Origin: a virus
Reading direction: 5' to 3' (one strand)
Length of the DNA: 42,376 bases
IMG/VR virus record: IMGVR_UViG_3300048091_000123
Span: 1 to 42,376 of that record
Shown: positions 1-7,795 of the stretch, one piece after another
How positions within the stretch are numbered: position 1 is the stretch's first letter
Layout of the letters: the number at the start of each line of letters is the position of its first letter
Made by a program: the position numbers and the translations under genes
The notes under the pieces: model-generated
The model's input: the letters and a program-made list of their open reading frames with translations, nothing else
Databases searched by the model: none
What the model was told of the DNA's origin: nothing

Positions 1-49
1 ATATATTCTTGAGCGTTCCTCGAGATGAGGAACAAGTAACACGCCTAGT

Positions 50-126
50 CGGGGCGTAGCGCAGTCCGGTAGCGCACTAGCATGGGGTGCTAGGGGTCGA
101 GTGTTCGAATCACTCCGTCCCGACCA
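50..126 (+). tRNA. tRNA-Pro (anticodon GGG)
   Basis: A full 77-nt cloverleaf can be drawn. The acceptor stem pairs CGGGGCG with CGTCCCG and is followed by ACCA. The anticodon stem CTAGC/GCTAG (77-81/89-93) encloses the loop ATGGGGT with GGG at 84-86, and the T arm carries GTTCGAATC. The gene is complete and the phage integrase lies just downstream in the opposite orientation, so this tRNA is very likely the integration target and stays functional after insertion. Confidence 0.95.
85..126 (+). other. Candidate attL (3' half of tRNA-Pro)
   Basis: Integrase-adjacent tRNA 3' ends are the usual attachment sites of lambdoid phages. The core cannot be delimited because the right junction (attR) lies outside the window. 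The extent given is the anticodon-loop-to-3'-end half and is an inference. Confidence 0.45.
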
Positions 127-142
127 TATTTTTCAATGTCTT

Positions 143-170
143 AGCCCAACTTTCGCGAGTTGGGCTTTTT
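143..170 (+). terminator. Intrinsic terminator after tRNA-Pro
   Basis: The inverted repeat AGCCCAACT/AGTTGGGCT (143-151/157-165) with a short loop is followed by a T run to 170. It sits 16 nt past the tRNA 3' end and before the convergent integrase gene. Confidence 0.85.
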
Positions 171-204
171 CATGTGCGTGACTATTGCGTGACTTCTCGA
201 TTTT

Positions 205-1383
205 TCACGCCTGCTTCCTCTTCAAGATTGTCAGGACCGGTCCACGCGAATCGGTTGCTGATACCATGTTTGCAGCTTCAATCAGATGCCCGAGCTCTGC
301 GCCCGAGTAGTGACTGGTGATGCTGCCATTCTTGTGGCCCAGAAGTGCCTTTCGGTCTTCCTCGGTGACGCCTGCTGCGCGTAGCCGACGGCCAAATGTG
401 TGTTTGAGGTCGTGGATCCTTATGGATGCATAACCTGGGTGAGCGGGGCGAAGGTTTTCCTCCTGCCAGAGTTTCGCCGCTCTCACCCGCGCCTTCTTCC
501 AGGCCGAGTCGTTCATCCGGTGCATCGCGCTGCCGTTGTAGGGGAAAACCCATTCCTTGCTCAGGCCCCGCTGTTGCTCGATGATCGACTTGGCCACGCT
601 GTTGAGCACGACCAGTCGCTCGTCACCGTTTTTGACCCCAGACCTTTCATGCCTCCCGCCAAAATCGGCCGGTATCAGAAAAACACTGGTGCCGAGTTCC
701 GGTACCGAGATTTCCCAATCCCATCGCAGCTTGCAGACTTCCTGCTCCCGGGTGCCGGTGTTCACCTTGAACAACGCCATCGTTTGCAGGTGAGCCGGCA
801 ATTCCGCAAATAGAATCGACTGCTCTTGCCAGGACATCGGGTAGGGCTTGCGGCTCGACTTCTTCTCTTCCAATTTCGTGAGCATTGGCACGCTATCCAG
901 CCACGGCCTGCGCTCTTCGTCTCGCCACTTCCTGGCACACAACGATAAAACCCGAACCACACGCTCGATCGAGATATTCACCGTTCTGTTGCTTACACCC
1001 TTCTTTATCTTGCCGTCCTCGAGCTTCTTGGTCGCCAACCTGTCTTTAATGAAAGGCACCAAGGCCTCGTCATCAATGTGGGTGAGCGGTATATCGCCAA
1101 TGAACGGGTCCAGCTGAGAAAGGTGGTGTGCCGATAACTTGATTGAAGGCTGGTCCTTGAACTCCAACAGGAAGCGAGTCGCCGCCTCCCGCCAGATCCT
1201 GACCTTCTTTACGCCATACACCTTCTGCTGGCGGATCTGCTCCAGCCTGAAGATCAGGTAGCGTTCCGCTTCTTCCCGGTCACCAGTTCCAGTGCTTTCG
1301 TAAAGTCGTTCTCCGTTGATTTTCTTGTCGATATGCCAGATGCCTTTCCTCTCGGAGAGGCCTGTGATCGATTTTCGCGCCAT
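205..1383 (-). CDS. int: Tyrosine-recombinase phage integrase
   Basis: The 392-residue protein catalyses site-specific integration and excision of the prophage. The catalytic domain shows Arg212 (TREQEVCKLRW), a beta-hairpin lysine near 251 (KNGDERL), the box HDLKHTFGRRL at 324-334, GH at 349-350 and the nucleophile Tyr359 in ITSHYSG. The second catalytic arginine is replaced by Lys327 (HxxK instead of HxxR). The N-terminal part should hold the arm-binding and core-binding domains. The start has a strong ribosome site (AAAGGAGATAAATC before ATG). It faces the tRNA-Pro gene, as expected for the left prophage end. Confidence 0.95.
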   Translation of the reverse strand: MARKSITGLSERKGIWHIDKKINGERLYESTGTGDREEAERYLIFRLEQIRQQKVYGVKKVRIWREAATRFLLEFKDQPSIKLSAHHLSQLDPFIGDIPLTHIDDEALVPFIKDRLATKKLEDGKIKKGVSNRTVNISIERVVRVLSLCARKWRDEERRPWLDSVPMLTKLEEKKSSRKPYPMSWQEQSILFAELPAHLQTMALFKVNTGTREQEVCKLRWDWEISVPELGTSVFLIPADFGGRHERSGVKNGDERLVVLNSVAKSIIEQQRGLSKEWVFPYNGSAMHRMNDSAWKKARVRAAKLWQEENLRPAHPGYASIRIHDLKHTFGRRLRAAGVTEEDRKALLGHKNGSITSHYSGAELGHLIEAANMVSATDSRGPVLTILKRKQA

Positions 1384-1673
1384 GATTTATCTCCTTTCAG
1401 GCGCTCGCTGCGGGGCAATTGTTGCTCCGGGGCGCGTTTTTTATCAATTGCTTTGGCCTCGACATACGCCGTTGCCCAGTCATCCAGCTCCTGACGGTCG
1501 AAGCCGACACCGCGCTCACCGATGGGGAACTCGTTCACATAAGGGCGCACGGTTTTGTCGAATTCGGCGCGGCACATGCCCAGGTAAATAGGCGCGGCAC
1601 CGGCACGGATGAAACGGGGAAGGATGCTTTCGCGCCGGGGCCGGGAGGGCGCCTGCGCCAGTTCTGCAGACAT
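1254..1673 (-). CDS. Excisionase-like / HTH protein upstream of int
   Basis: The 139-residue protein sits in the position of xis directly upstream of int, transcribed in the same direction. The segment PIYLGMCRAEFDKTVRPYV followed by GVGFDRQELDDWA resembles the winged-helix arrangement of AlpA/excisionase-type proteins: helix, recognition helix, then a wing ending in an acidic LDDWA motif. The start at 1673 follows GGAG at good spacing; a longer in-frame start is less likely. The last 43 residues overlap the first 130 nt of int in another frame, an unusually long overlap, and that basic tail may be poorly conserved. DNA bending in excision is inferred from position and fold only. Confidence 0.6.
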   Translation of the reverse strand: MSAELAQAPSRPRRESILPRFIRAGAAPIYLGMCRAEFDKTVRPYVNEFPIGERGVGFDRQELDDWATAYVEAKAIDKKRAPEQQLPRSERLKGDKSWRENRSQASPRGKASGISTRKSTENDFTKALELVTGKKRNAT

Positions 1674-1764
1674 AGATGCTCCATGCCGCGCGTGGCGGCA
1701 GAAGTTGGTTAATTTGTGATTTACACGCGAAGAAGCCGCCCGACAAATGGCAGCTATGGGACGG

Positions 1765-1793
1765 TTGACGCGGTTTGTTCGTCGTACTAAATA
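1765..1793 (+). promoter_or_regulatory. Sigma70-type promoter
   Basis: TTGACG at 1765-1770 and TAAATA at 1788-1793 are separated by 17 nt. Transcription would start near 1800, which excludes the in-frame start at 1775 for the downstream gene and supports the start near 1847. Confidence 0.65.
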
Positions 1794-1846
1794 TTTTCTA
1801 CCGTGCTGTATCCATAGAAACTCGGACAAGACCGGAGGCCACTAAG

Positions 1847-2182
1847 ATGATGCGTAGAGGTTCCACGTATTGGCTTTGGGCGGACTGCGAGCTGCACTGT
1901 AGGTCCTACGATGAGGTTGTTAGCGACGGCACAATCATTGACGTGCAGGCCAGAATTTCGAGGAAGGGAAGAACGCAATTGTTTATCGGGGTGTACGACA
2001 AAAATGGAGCTCCTCTGTTTGAGGAAGCCCACGATTCATTGCCGAATGACACCATGACCACCGCGCTTGCGTGGGGTGTGAATCGTGCACGAGGTATCGC
2101 GGCTGGCAATTGTGTTTTGTCGGCTCAATCTCATGTTGCGAATGGTGCATCTACTCAGTCTCATCACCAGCCAGCAGCCTAA
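1847..2182 (+). CDS. Conserved-looking phage protein of unknown function
   Basis: The protein has 111 residues and I do not recognise a family. The N-terminal 80 residues look like a compact alpha/beta domain (YWLWADCELHCRSYDEV, RTQLFIGVYDKNGAPLFEE) and the tail is low in complexity (Ser/His/Ala). GGAGG at 1834-1838 serves ATGs at 1847 and 1850. It has its own promoter and runs opposite to the integrase block and to the leftward operon, so it is probably expressed separately, possibly in the lysogen. Confidence 0.6.
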   Translation: MMRRGSTYWLWADCELHCRSYDEVVSDGTIIDVQARISRKGRTQLFIGVYDKNGAPLFEEAHDSLPNDTMTTALAWGVNRARGIAAGNCVLSAQSHVANGASTQSHHQPAA

Positions 2183-2199
2183 AAGCAATCCCGAAGGCG

Positions 2200-2230
2200 G
2201 CGCCGCACCGGTCTATCTTTGGTGCGGCGC
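2200..2230. terminator. GC-rich hairpin between convergent genes
   Basis: A perfect 10-bp inverted repeat (GCGCCGCACC at 2200-2209, GGTGCGGCGC at 2221-2230) with an 11-nt loop lies between the rightward gene ending at 2182 and the leftward operon ending at 2243. No T run follows on either strand, so it may be a barrier or processing hairpin and not a classic intrinsic terminator. Confidence 0.5.
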
Positions 2231-2242
2231 TGATTCGGCTCA

Positions 2243-2296
2243 TCACCGCGGCCCCTTGTAGCAGTACACGTAGGCGAACCAGGCGAGGGCGATCAT
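2243..2296 (-). CDS. 17-residue peptide coupled to the ASCH gene
   Basis: The ATG overlaps the stop of the preceding gene (ATGA), the coupling used repeatedly in this operon. The peptide MIALAWFAYVYCYKGPR is aromatic and hydrophobic with a basic end. It is the last frame of the leftward operon before the hairpin at 2200. So short a frame could occur by chance; coupling and composition are the only support. Confidence 0.3.
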   Translation of the reverse strand: MIALAWFAYVYCYKGPR

Positions 2297-3168
2297 GGCG
2301 TCACCCGCTTGAACTCGACGACCCAGACCCAAGGGTTGGCGTCCCAGTCGCCACCGGTCGACTGCCAGAGCCCGGCGAACCCATGGATAACCGCCTCCTT
2401 GCACTGGTGTCGACTCGGTGAAGTTTCCAGGAACTGCTGACACATCGCGGCATCAACACCTTCGGCTTCTGCCTGGTCTCCGCTGATGTCCTGCAACCGC
2501 TCGACTCGGACGTCGGTGATCTCCAGCAGGATGCGGCAGGCAGCCCGCGGCATGTGAATGCTGGGCTTGTGCTTCAGGCCGAAATCCTTTCGCGCCTCGT
2601 CGCTGTGCGAACCTGGGCGATAGTCAGCTGCATAGGCGTAGCGCTGGAGTGGGCCGTCTGGGTCCGGGCGGTGTTCGACGCCGGTGCCGTGCAGATCGAT
2701 GAAGGTCTCGCGCACCCACAGTCGATCGCCGCGGCTGCCATAAGGGCATCCCCCGTACATGGCCAGCTCAGCGGCGCATTCCTCCTCGGTCGCACCGAAC
2801 GCTGCGAACCCCCAGCGCGGATGGTCTTGAACTACGGCGATCCACTGATGTTCGGGGGAGTCGGACTTGCTGCGGCTCGGGATCTGAGAGCCCCTGATCG
2901 GGCGCCGCGTAACCGTCTTTTGTCCGGACAAGATTGAGCGAACCATCGCACCGTTGAAAAGAATGGGCCGCTCTTTATGGAATGGCTCCGGCGCCTTAGG
3001 CGGTTTTGCCATTTGCGCCTGGCACCGCTTACAGCTGACCGACTCACGTTGGCGGGTGCCATCCCACTCTACGTCGGAATCTTCGTGCAGCCCACAAGCC
3101 GAGAGCGCCCAGCGCTCATTATCCTGAGTACATCCTGAGTCGACGATTAGGTGATTTTTCCTGGGCAT
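2293..3168 (-). CDS. ASCH-like phage protein
   Basis: The protein has 291 residues. Residues 64-93 hold KERPILFNGAMVRSIL followed by SGQKTVTRRP, and GDRLWVRETF follows near 148-157. These are the hallmarks of a widespread prophage family related to ASCH domains, which are thought to bind RNA or nucleic-acid ligands. The N-terminal 60 residues carry a CxxC pair (Cys46, Cys49) and further cysteines (13, 25), suggesting a small zinc site added to the domain. It is the most distal substantial gene of the leftward operon. The cellular role is not established. Confidence 0.7.
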   Translation of the reverse strand: MPRKNHLIVDSGCTQDNERWALSACGLHEDSDVEWDGTRQRESVSCKRCQAQMAKPPKAPEPFHKERPILFNGAMVRSILSGQKTVTRRPIRGSQIPSRSKSDSPEHQWIAVVQDHPRWGFAAFGATEEECAAELAMYGGCPYGSRGDRLWVRETFIDLHGTGVEHRPDPDGPLQRYAYAADYRPGSHSDEARKDFGLKHKPSIHMPRAACRILLEITDVRVERLQDISGDQAEAEGVDAAMCQQFLETSPSRHQCKEAVIHGFAGLWQSTGGDWDANPWVWVVEFKRVTP

Positions 3169-3238
3169 GACTTTGTCCTTGCCGCTATAGCGGCTGACTT
3201 TGAAGGGGGTGTGGGGTAGTTAGTACTACCGTGTCGAT

Positions 3239-3339
3239 TAGGCTTTCAGCCTAAATACAGGATTGGATCCATTTGATATCATGTGGCCACTCTCTCAACT
3301 CTGGCTCTTTACCATGCACGGATTGCTAGGCCAGAGTTG
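3239..3339. repeat. Inverted repeats in the intergenic region
   Basis: The 217-nt gap between the ASCH-like gene and the next leftward gene holds two hairpins: TAGGCT-ttc-AGCCTA at 3239-3253, and a perfect 10-bp pair CAACTCTGGC (3296-3305) / GCCAGAGTTG (3330-3339) with a 24-nt spacer. No gene is seen there. Confidence 0.45.
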
Positions 3340-3385
3340 GGTGAGCTCTCAGGCCGTTCATTGGCCAGCGGAGGGTAGGTGCGCT

Positions 3386-3973
3386 TCATGCTGCAACCTT
3401 CGGCGTGTAGGTCAGCGTGCCGTCGAGAATCGCCGCCTTGATGGCTTCAAACTCCCAGGCGTAATACTGCGACTCGACGTAGACGCGCATTTCGCCGTAG
3501 TCGTGCTGCTTGCGCCTGATAAATGCCTCCGCGGCGTCCTTGGTGAAGTGGCTGTTCACTATCTCCCAGCGCTTGTTCCAGCCGGTGACGGTGTGGTCGT
3601 CGAGTTCGGCCAGGAACTCCCACTGGTCATCTTCATCAAGCTCAAGGAAATCGCACTCGTTGCTTTCTTGGGTGGCCCGGTTTATCTCAGCCTGCTCGTC
3701 TTCGTCGAGGTCCTCCCAATATTCAACCGGGGTGAACCACGATTGATCTTCAAGGCACACGACCAGGCCTTCGGCATAGTCCGGCTCGAAGCCGTAATCG
3801 ATTCGCTTGGTCTGTACGGTGAACAGGGCGCAGGCCGTGTGGTGCCATTTAACGCCGGCTCCGTTGCAGTCATAGCGAAGGCGCTGAACGAAGTCGGTCC
3901 AGGTAGCTGCATCGAGGTTGGCGCCGGTCGCCAAGCTCGGTAGCTGCTCGGCCGGTTTGTTTTCTGTGGGCAT
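3386..3973 (-). CDS. Acidic phage protein of unknown function
   Basis: The 195-residue protein is rich in Asp, Glu and aromatic residues (EYWEDLDEDEQAEINRATQE, then LELDEDDQWEFLAELDD). A Trp-rich N-terminal part (ATWTDFVQRLRYDCNGAGVKW) and the C-terminal YYAWEFEAIKAAILDGTL are probably structured. GAGG lies 8 nt before the ATG. I recognise the general type from Pseudomonas prophages but cannot name a family. Strong acidity would fit a DNA mimic or a protein-binding inhibitor, which is speculation. Confidence 0.65.
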   Translation of the reverse strand: MPTENKPAEQLPSLATGANLDAATWTDFVQRLRYDCNGAGVKWHHTACALFTVQTKRIDYGFEPDYAEGLVVCLEDQSWFTPVEYWEDLDEDEQAEINRATQESNECDFLELDEDDQWEFLAELDDHTVTGWNKRWEIVNSHFTKDAAEAFIRRKQHDYGEMRVYVESQYYAWEFEAIKAAILDGTLTYTPKVAA

Positions 3974-4030
3974 GGGGATACCTCGCGGTGTAAATGTGGC
4001 AAAGTGCCTGTTTTTTGGAGGTGAGTAGCG

Positions 4031-4648
4031 ATGGACGCCATGATGTTGTGGTTTTATTCGATCCCTGAGATAAAACTAAACACAGGGACAGACTGGCTGG
4101 CTCTTGCTGGGGTCATTCTTACTGGTGTTATTGTTGCAATTGGTGCATGGACAACCATAAAGAACTTCAAAGCTACGACAGACTCCCAAGAGCGAATTGC
4201 GGAGCGAAATGCTGCAGAGCAGTTAGATCACAGCAAGGCGCAAAATGTCGCCAAGAACAGGCAGGAGTGGATCAATAGCCTTCGCTTGGCTGTTTCCGAG
4301 TTCATTGCAGCATGCTATGAAATCCGTGCACTCAAGAAAATTTCGCAGAAAAATTACAAAATGAAGCCGGCGTGTTTTGAGGATGAGATGGATCTCGAAA
4401 GACATGAATTGGACATACAGTCCAAGCTCATTCGGGCCGAGGGCGAAGCTAAAAAACAAATAGCCCTCGTGGAGCTCTATATTAATCCCAGTGAACATGA
4501 ATCGCGGGAACTCGTGAGGATGGCTCACTTATTTTACGAAAGCGCTGGCGATCAAGATTTCAAAATTTCCTATGAGGCTGATACGTTGATAAAAGTTGCT
4601 CAGGAAATTCTGAAAACCGAATGGGAACGAGTGAAAAAGATGGTCTAG
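4031..4648 (+). CDS. Membrane-anchored accessory protein
   Basis: The 205-residue protein has one clear membrane segment (LALAGVILTGVIVAIGAW, about residues 23-40) followed by a long helical, charged cytoplasmic part with NRQEWINSLRLAVSEFIAAC near 76-95. A good ribosome site (GGAGGTGAG) precedes the ATG. It is AT-richer than the surrounding leftward genes and points the other way, so it is a classic inserted accessory gene. Membrane-anchored helical proteins of this kind in prophages are often exclusion or defence factors; that role is inferred, not shown. Confidence 0.7.
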   Translation: MDAMMLWFYSIPEIKLNTGTDWLALAGVILTGVIVAIGAWTTIKNFKATTDSQERIAERNAAEQLDHSKAQNVAKNRQEWINSLRLAVSEFIAACYEIRALKKISQKNYKMKPACFEDEMDLERHELDIQSKLIRAEGEAKKQIALVELYINPSEHESRELVRMAHLFYESAGDQDFKISYEADTLIKVAQEILKTEWERVKKMV

Positions 4649-4649
4649 A

Positions 4650-5519
4650 TTAATCGCCGCAGAAGCAGTCAATGTCTTCGGCCAGATAATCGAAATCGAA
4701 ATCCGTTTGCCTGGCGCGCTGATCTGCAGACCAGGCAAGGGATCGATAATTGGCACGGTCCTGGCGAAAGACCTGGGCAAACCGCTCTTCGGTGCCGGAC
4801 CACCAGATTACTCGGGACGGGTCTTGCTGGATGGTCTTGATCAGCTTGCCCTCGTTCTTCTTCCAGCACAGGTCACAGTTGCCGAAGTCTGAATTCATGC
4901 CAAGGTCGAAAGGCTGCGACTTCCAGAACTCAGCTACATCTTCTTTCGTGATGCCGGCGGTGTAGGAAGGGCAGAGGTTGTCCCAGCGGGTGCCGCCTCG
5001 GTCATTGGCGGCCATCATGCGGTGGTAGCGTTTCGGCTCGTCATGTCGGATACCGACGACGCAATCCCACTCGATGTAGCCAAGGGCGCGCATGTGCTTC
5101 TCACCGATCTTCACTTTCAGGTACGCAGTGCACATGTTGTTCGAGAAGTTCGGTAGCACCGGCGGCAGGTTCTTTTCTACCTTTCTGTACGCGGCGTAAT
5201 ACTCGAGCATCATCGTGAATGGCTCGCCTTTGCGGCTCGCGGTCTCGAAGTCCACCAGCCTGTACCAGGGCGCATCATCCGGCTGGCCGTACACACGGCA
5301 CCACTCCATCCAGACGATGTTCACGTTCCAGCGCTTGGCAATCTGATCGATGAAGATCAGCGTTTCTTCGCGCTCCTTGCCGGTGTTCTGGAAGAACAGG
5401 TGCACGTCTTCCGGTAGTGCGCCGCCATGCGCTTCGAGAATTTTGTAGACCATGTGCCCGCTGGTGCGACCACCGCTGATGCCGATCTGGGCTGGACCCG
5501 TGATCAGATAGGGATTCAT
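4650..5519 (-). CDS. PP-loop ATPase, PAPS-reductase-like phage enzyme
   Basis: The protein has 289 residues. ISGGRTSGHM at 14-23 is the PP-loop that binds ATP pyrophosphate in the PAPS reductase / ATP-sulfurylase / thiolase superfamily, in the SGGRTS variant common in phages. A core with HLFFQNTGKEREETLIFID follows, then cysteine sites: NNMCTAYLKVKIG, CDLCWKK (CxxC) and the terminal DIDCFCGD. The start at 5519 follows GGAG; a longer in-frame version beginning at 5684 would run into the divergent gene. Enzymes of this fold adenylate a substrate for sulfur or nitrogen chemistry. Here the substrate could be a nucleotide, a tRNA or DNA, and the sequence does not decide. Confidence 0.8.
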   Translation of the reverse strand: MNPYLITGPAQIGISGGRTSGHMVYKILEAHGGALPEDVHLFFQNTGKEREETLIFIDQIAKRWNVNIVWMEWCRVYGQPDDAPWYRLVDFETASRKGEPFTMMLEYYAAYRKVEKNLPPVLPNFSNNMCTAYLKVKIGEKHMRALGYIEWDCVVGIRHDEPKRYHRMMAANDRGGTRWDNLCPSYTAGITKEDVAEFWKSQPFDLGMNSDFGNCDLCWKKNEGKLIKTIQQDPSRVIWWSGTEERFAQVFRQDRANYRSLAWSADQRARQTDFDFDYLAEDIDCFCGD

Positions 5520-5617
5520 AACTGCTCCAGACAGCCGATTGCCTCGCCGGCTGGCGTGATTCGTTGAAGTGGGGTATTTGTGTTGGGCCCGGCATGGAGC
5601 CGGATTAGGAGTTGGGT

Positions 5618-6295
5618 ATGGCGAGAAAATTGGAGTTGTGGGGTGGCATAGGTACTGTCGCTTATTTGCTGTTAATTTCCGCAACAGTGGGATTTAAGTT
5701 TCAAGAGCTTCAAGAGCTTAAGCTGAATGAATTGGGAGATTTTTTAGCGGGTGTATTTGGACCTATAGCCTTCCTATGGTTGGTGCTTGGGTTTCTACAG
5801 CAGGGCCGCGAGTTAAAGCTGAGCTCCGACGCCTTGCAGCTTCAGGCGGAAGAGCTGAGGAACTCAGTTGAGCAGCAGAAAGAACTGGTTTCGGTCTCGA
5901 GGGAGCAGGTGCAAGCAGAGCTAGACAACATGCGGACCGCCAGGGAGCAGCGTGCAAAATCAATTCGACCGCTGTTTGCAATAGCAGGAAATGGCGGTTC
6001 ACATTCAGGTTCAAAACATGAGATGGAATTTTCGGTTCAAAATTTAGGTGCGCCGGTGACGAGCGTAAATTTTGATTTTTCTGACCAGTTTGATTGCATT
6101 GGTCAAACGAAACACTTAATGGAAAATAAGGATATAGCACGCTTCAAATTCGCCTTTGAGGGTAGCGGCGAAGGTGTGGGAGACAAACTTACAGTGACTT
6201 ATCTTGACGCAGACCTCACGCCAGGCGTGTGCGTGTTCAACATATCGGTTATCGCTACCGATAGTTATCCGGGATTGAAACTGCAGCAGCTTTGA
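5618..6295 (+). CDS. Two-TM membrane protein with coiled coil
   Basis: The protein has 225 residues. TM1 (about 9-25) and TM2 (GVFGPIAFLWLVLGFLQQG, about 46-64) are followed by a coiled coil rich in Leu, Glu and Gln (LQLQAEELRNSVEQQKELV) up to about residue 115, then a beta-rich domain. The motif LNELGDFLAGVFGP and the helix after it recur in a widespread family of uncharacterised bacterial membrane proteins. The ATG at 5618 has TAGGAG in front. It is divergent from the PP-loop gene. A sensor or exclusion role is possible; nothing here proves it. Confidence 0.75.
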   Translation: MARKLELWGGIGTVAYLLLISATVGFKFQELQELKLNELGDFLAGVFGPIAFLWLVLGFLQQGRELKLSSDALQLQAEELRNSVEQQKELVSVSREQVQAELDNMRTAREQRAKSIRPLFAIAGNGGSHSGSKHEMEFSVQNLGAPVTSVNFDFSDQFDCIGQTKHLMENKDIARFKFAFEGSGEGVGDKLTVTYLDADLTPGVCVFNISVIATDSYPGLKLQQL

Positions 6296-6368
6296 GATCA
6301 TCACAGGCTGGCGGAAATCAAAAAGTAGGCTGAAGATTTGCACTTGGTGAAAACCGACGGTGACTGCG

Positions 6369-6551
6369 ATGAGTTCCAAAACCGATGTGGAAGCGTTACG
6401 GCTGATCGGCGAAGAGGTTGTTCGACTGCTCAGCCTTCCCGATGAAAAATTGGATGCTGATGCAGAAGACGGGCTACGGATGATTGCCGACCTTGCTCGG
6501 TGGCGAGAGGTGCTATCTGCGCCGATACCGAGGGTTTATAGGAATAGGTGA
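6369..6551 (+). CDS. Small helical protein
   Basis: The 60-residue frame MSSKTDVEALRLIGEEVVRL continues as an amphipathic helical protein with LARWREVL near the end. The ribosome site is weak (GACGG), and a GTG three codons upstream is an alternative start. It lies between the two-TM protein and the lipoprotein, all on the plus strand, and probably belongs to the same accessory insertion. No function is visible. Confidence 0.5.
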   Translation: MSSKTDVEALRLIGEEVVRLLSLPDEKLDADAEDGLRMIADLARWREVLSAPIPRVYRNR

Positions 6552-6648
6552 GGGCAGTTCAGGCCTGGCGAACCTTGCAGAAGCAACTTTATGAAGCAGT
6601 AGAGCTATAGTTTTAGGATTCGCTTTCACTCAGGTAGGGAGAGCACGA

Positions 6649-7014
6649 ATGCGGCCTTTACTGGTTTCAATGATAGCCCTGCTCATTGCTGGCTGTGATG
6701 TGCCACCTGTGAAACCATTTTCAGATGTTGTGCCTATGGGGCTCGACACTTACATGCTCACGAAAGAAGAGGTCTACACAAAAACTGGTAGTGCCGTTAA
6801 GGCGAATCTTTACCGGAGAGCCAATGAGTTTTGCGACTCAAAAGGAAAGCAGCTACTGCCGGTGAGAGAGATGTCCCGGGATTCGTCCGGCAGCCCGGGC
6901 TACGGCAACCCCGCGAATGCTGAAATACAGTTCCGTTGCCTTGATTCAAGCGATCCGGAGTTAATTCGCCCGACAATGCAATCTGTGCCTGACGTGCAGA
7001 TCAACACCGAGTAA
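6649..7014 (+). CDS. Predicted lipoprotein
   Basis: The 121-residue precursor begins with a signal peptide ending in the lipobox LIAGC (12-16), so Cys16 would be lipidated after cleavage by signal peptidase II. Asp at +2 (Cys-Asp) favours inner-membrane retention in the classic Lol rule, though Pseudomonas sorts on further residues. The mature part is small, with a conserved-looking segment LTKEEVYTKTG and two further cysteines. GGGAG precedes the ATG. Its phage context and rightward orientation inside a leftward operon suggest a lysogen-expressed gene acting at the cell envelope. Confidence 0.75.
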   Translation: MRPLLVSMIALLIAGCDVPPVKPFSDVVPMGLDTYMLTKEEVYTKTGSAVKANLYRRANEFCDSKGKQLLPVREMSRDSSGSPGYGNPANAEIQFRCLDSSDPELIRPTMQSVPDVQINTE

Positions 7015-7044
7015 GTGCAGCCTTCCGTGGTCAGATGCTCTGGG

Positions 7045-7356
7045 TTACTCGCCGTGACAGATGCGTAGGGCTTCGCGGTTGTAGGCGAGCTCAAGTTTGC
7101 GCGACACGTTTTCGGGAATTACGTATTCGTGACGCGGCGGATCCAGCATTGGCAGGCACTTTCGAGGCCCTAATGCATGTAGGTGGTGGATCATCAGCGT
7201 GATGGCCTCGCCCTGTTCCTCGATGCCGCTCCAGGCCATCAGCTCAGCTAGGGCCTGGCGGGTGCCGGCCATGCAATGGAGCCGGATTTCTTCCTCGCCG
7301 CGAGTCTTTCGCCTCGCCGCAGTCTTTGCCGATCGTTCTTTCTGCGCGGCTGCCAT
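7045..7356 (-). CDS. Small phage protein of unknown function
   Basis: The 103-residue protein has a basic N-terminus (KERSAKTAARRKTRGEEEIR) and a helical centre (GTRQALAELMAWSGIEEQGE, then AITLMIHHLHALG). That resembles a ribbon-helix-helix-like arrangement: a strand with RLHC followed by two helices. GAGGT precedes the ATG. It follows the two HTH genes of the leftward operon. A DNA-binding role is a guess from composition. Confidence 0.6.
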   Translation of the reverse strand: MAAAQKERSAKTAARRKTRGEEEIRLHCMAGTRQALAELMAWSGIEEQGEAITLMIHHLHALGPRKCLPMLDPPRHEYVIPENVSRKLELAYNREALRICHGE

Positions 7357-7437
7357 GTGATACCTCTTCGATGCCGCTGGCCGGCAGTGCCAGCCAGGCT
7401 TGTCGTTTGCGTTGTTGTACGCGTGCCATCCTGCGCA

Positions 7438-7794
7438 TCAGGCTGATGCCGGGAAGTCGAGTGAGTAATCTGCGATCAGCCGGCGGCATAGCGTTTCGCT
7501 GATGCCGAGGTGCTTGCTGGCCTTGTACCGCGTCATGCCGGCCGCTTTGCACGCCACCAACTGGGCGGCCAGGGCGGCTTTCTCGTCGTCGCTGATGAGT
7601 CTTCCGCGCTTGCTCTTTGGCGCCTCGATGTTCCGATAGCCGTAGGCCGGCTTCGGGATTTGATCGACGCCAGGGCTGTCCTTGCCGAGGCCTGTTGGAA
7701 TCAGCTGTGCCTGACCCCCGGATGCAAAGAAGGCAGCTTTCGCCGCCTCCAGTCCGCTTTGCCGCTTTGCGGCTTCATCGATTGCTTGGTCCAT
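7438..7794 (-). CDS. HTH-domain phage protein
   Basis: The protein has 118 residues and ends in a helix-turn-helix: AAGMTRYKASKHLGISETLC followed by RRLIADYSLDF. The segment before it (RGRLISDDEKAALAAQLVA) is basic. The start at 7794 has AAAGGTG in front; a longer reading frame upstream is out-of-phase noise over the neighbouring gene. It lies 1 nt from the stop of the next upstream HTH gene, so the two are co-translated. It may be a local regulator of the operon or bind DNA with the recombination proteins. Confidence 0.65.
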   Translation of the reverse strand: MDQAIDEAAKRQSGLEAAKAAFFASGGQAQLIPTGLGKDSPGVDQIPKPAYGYRNIEAPKSKRGRLISDDEKAALAAQLVACKAAGMTRYKASKHLGISETLCRRLIADYSLDFPASA

Positions 7795-7795
7795 A

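Noticed and set aside
87-320. A 77-codon plus-strand frame over the tRNA and int end
   Set aside because: It runs through the tRNA, the terminator and the 3' end of int and has no coding signal.
5520-5684. A longer N-terminus for the PP-loop enzyme
   Set aside because: The extra 55 residues are Pro/Thr-rich, lack a ribosome site and overlap the divergent gene; GGAG precedes the ATG at 5519.
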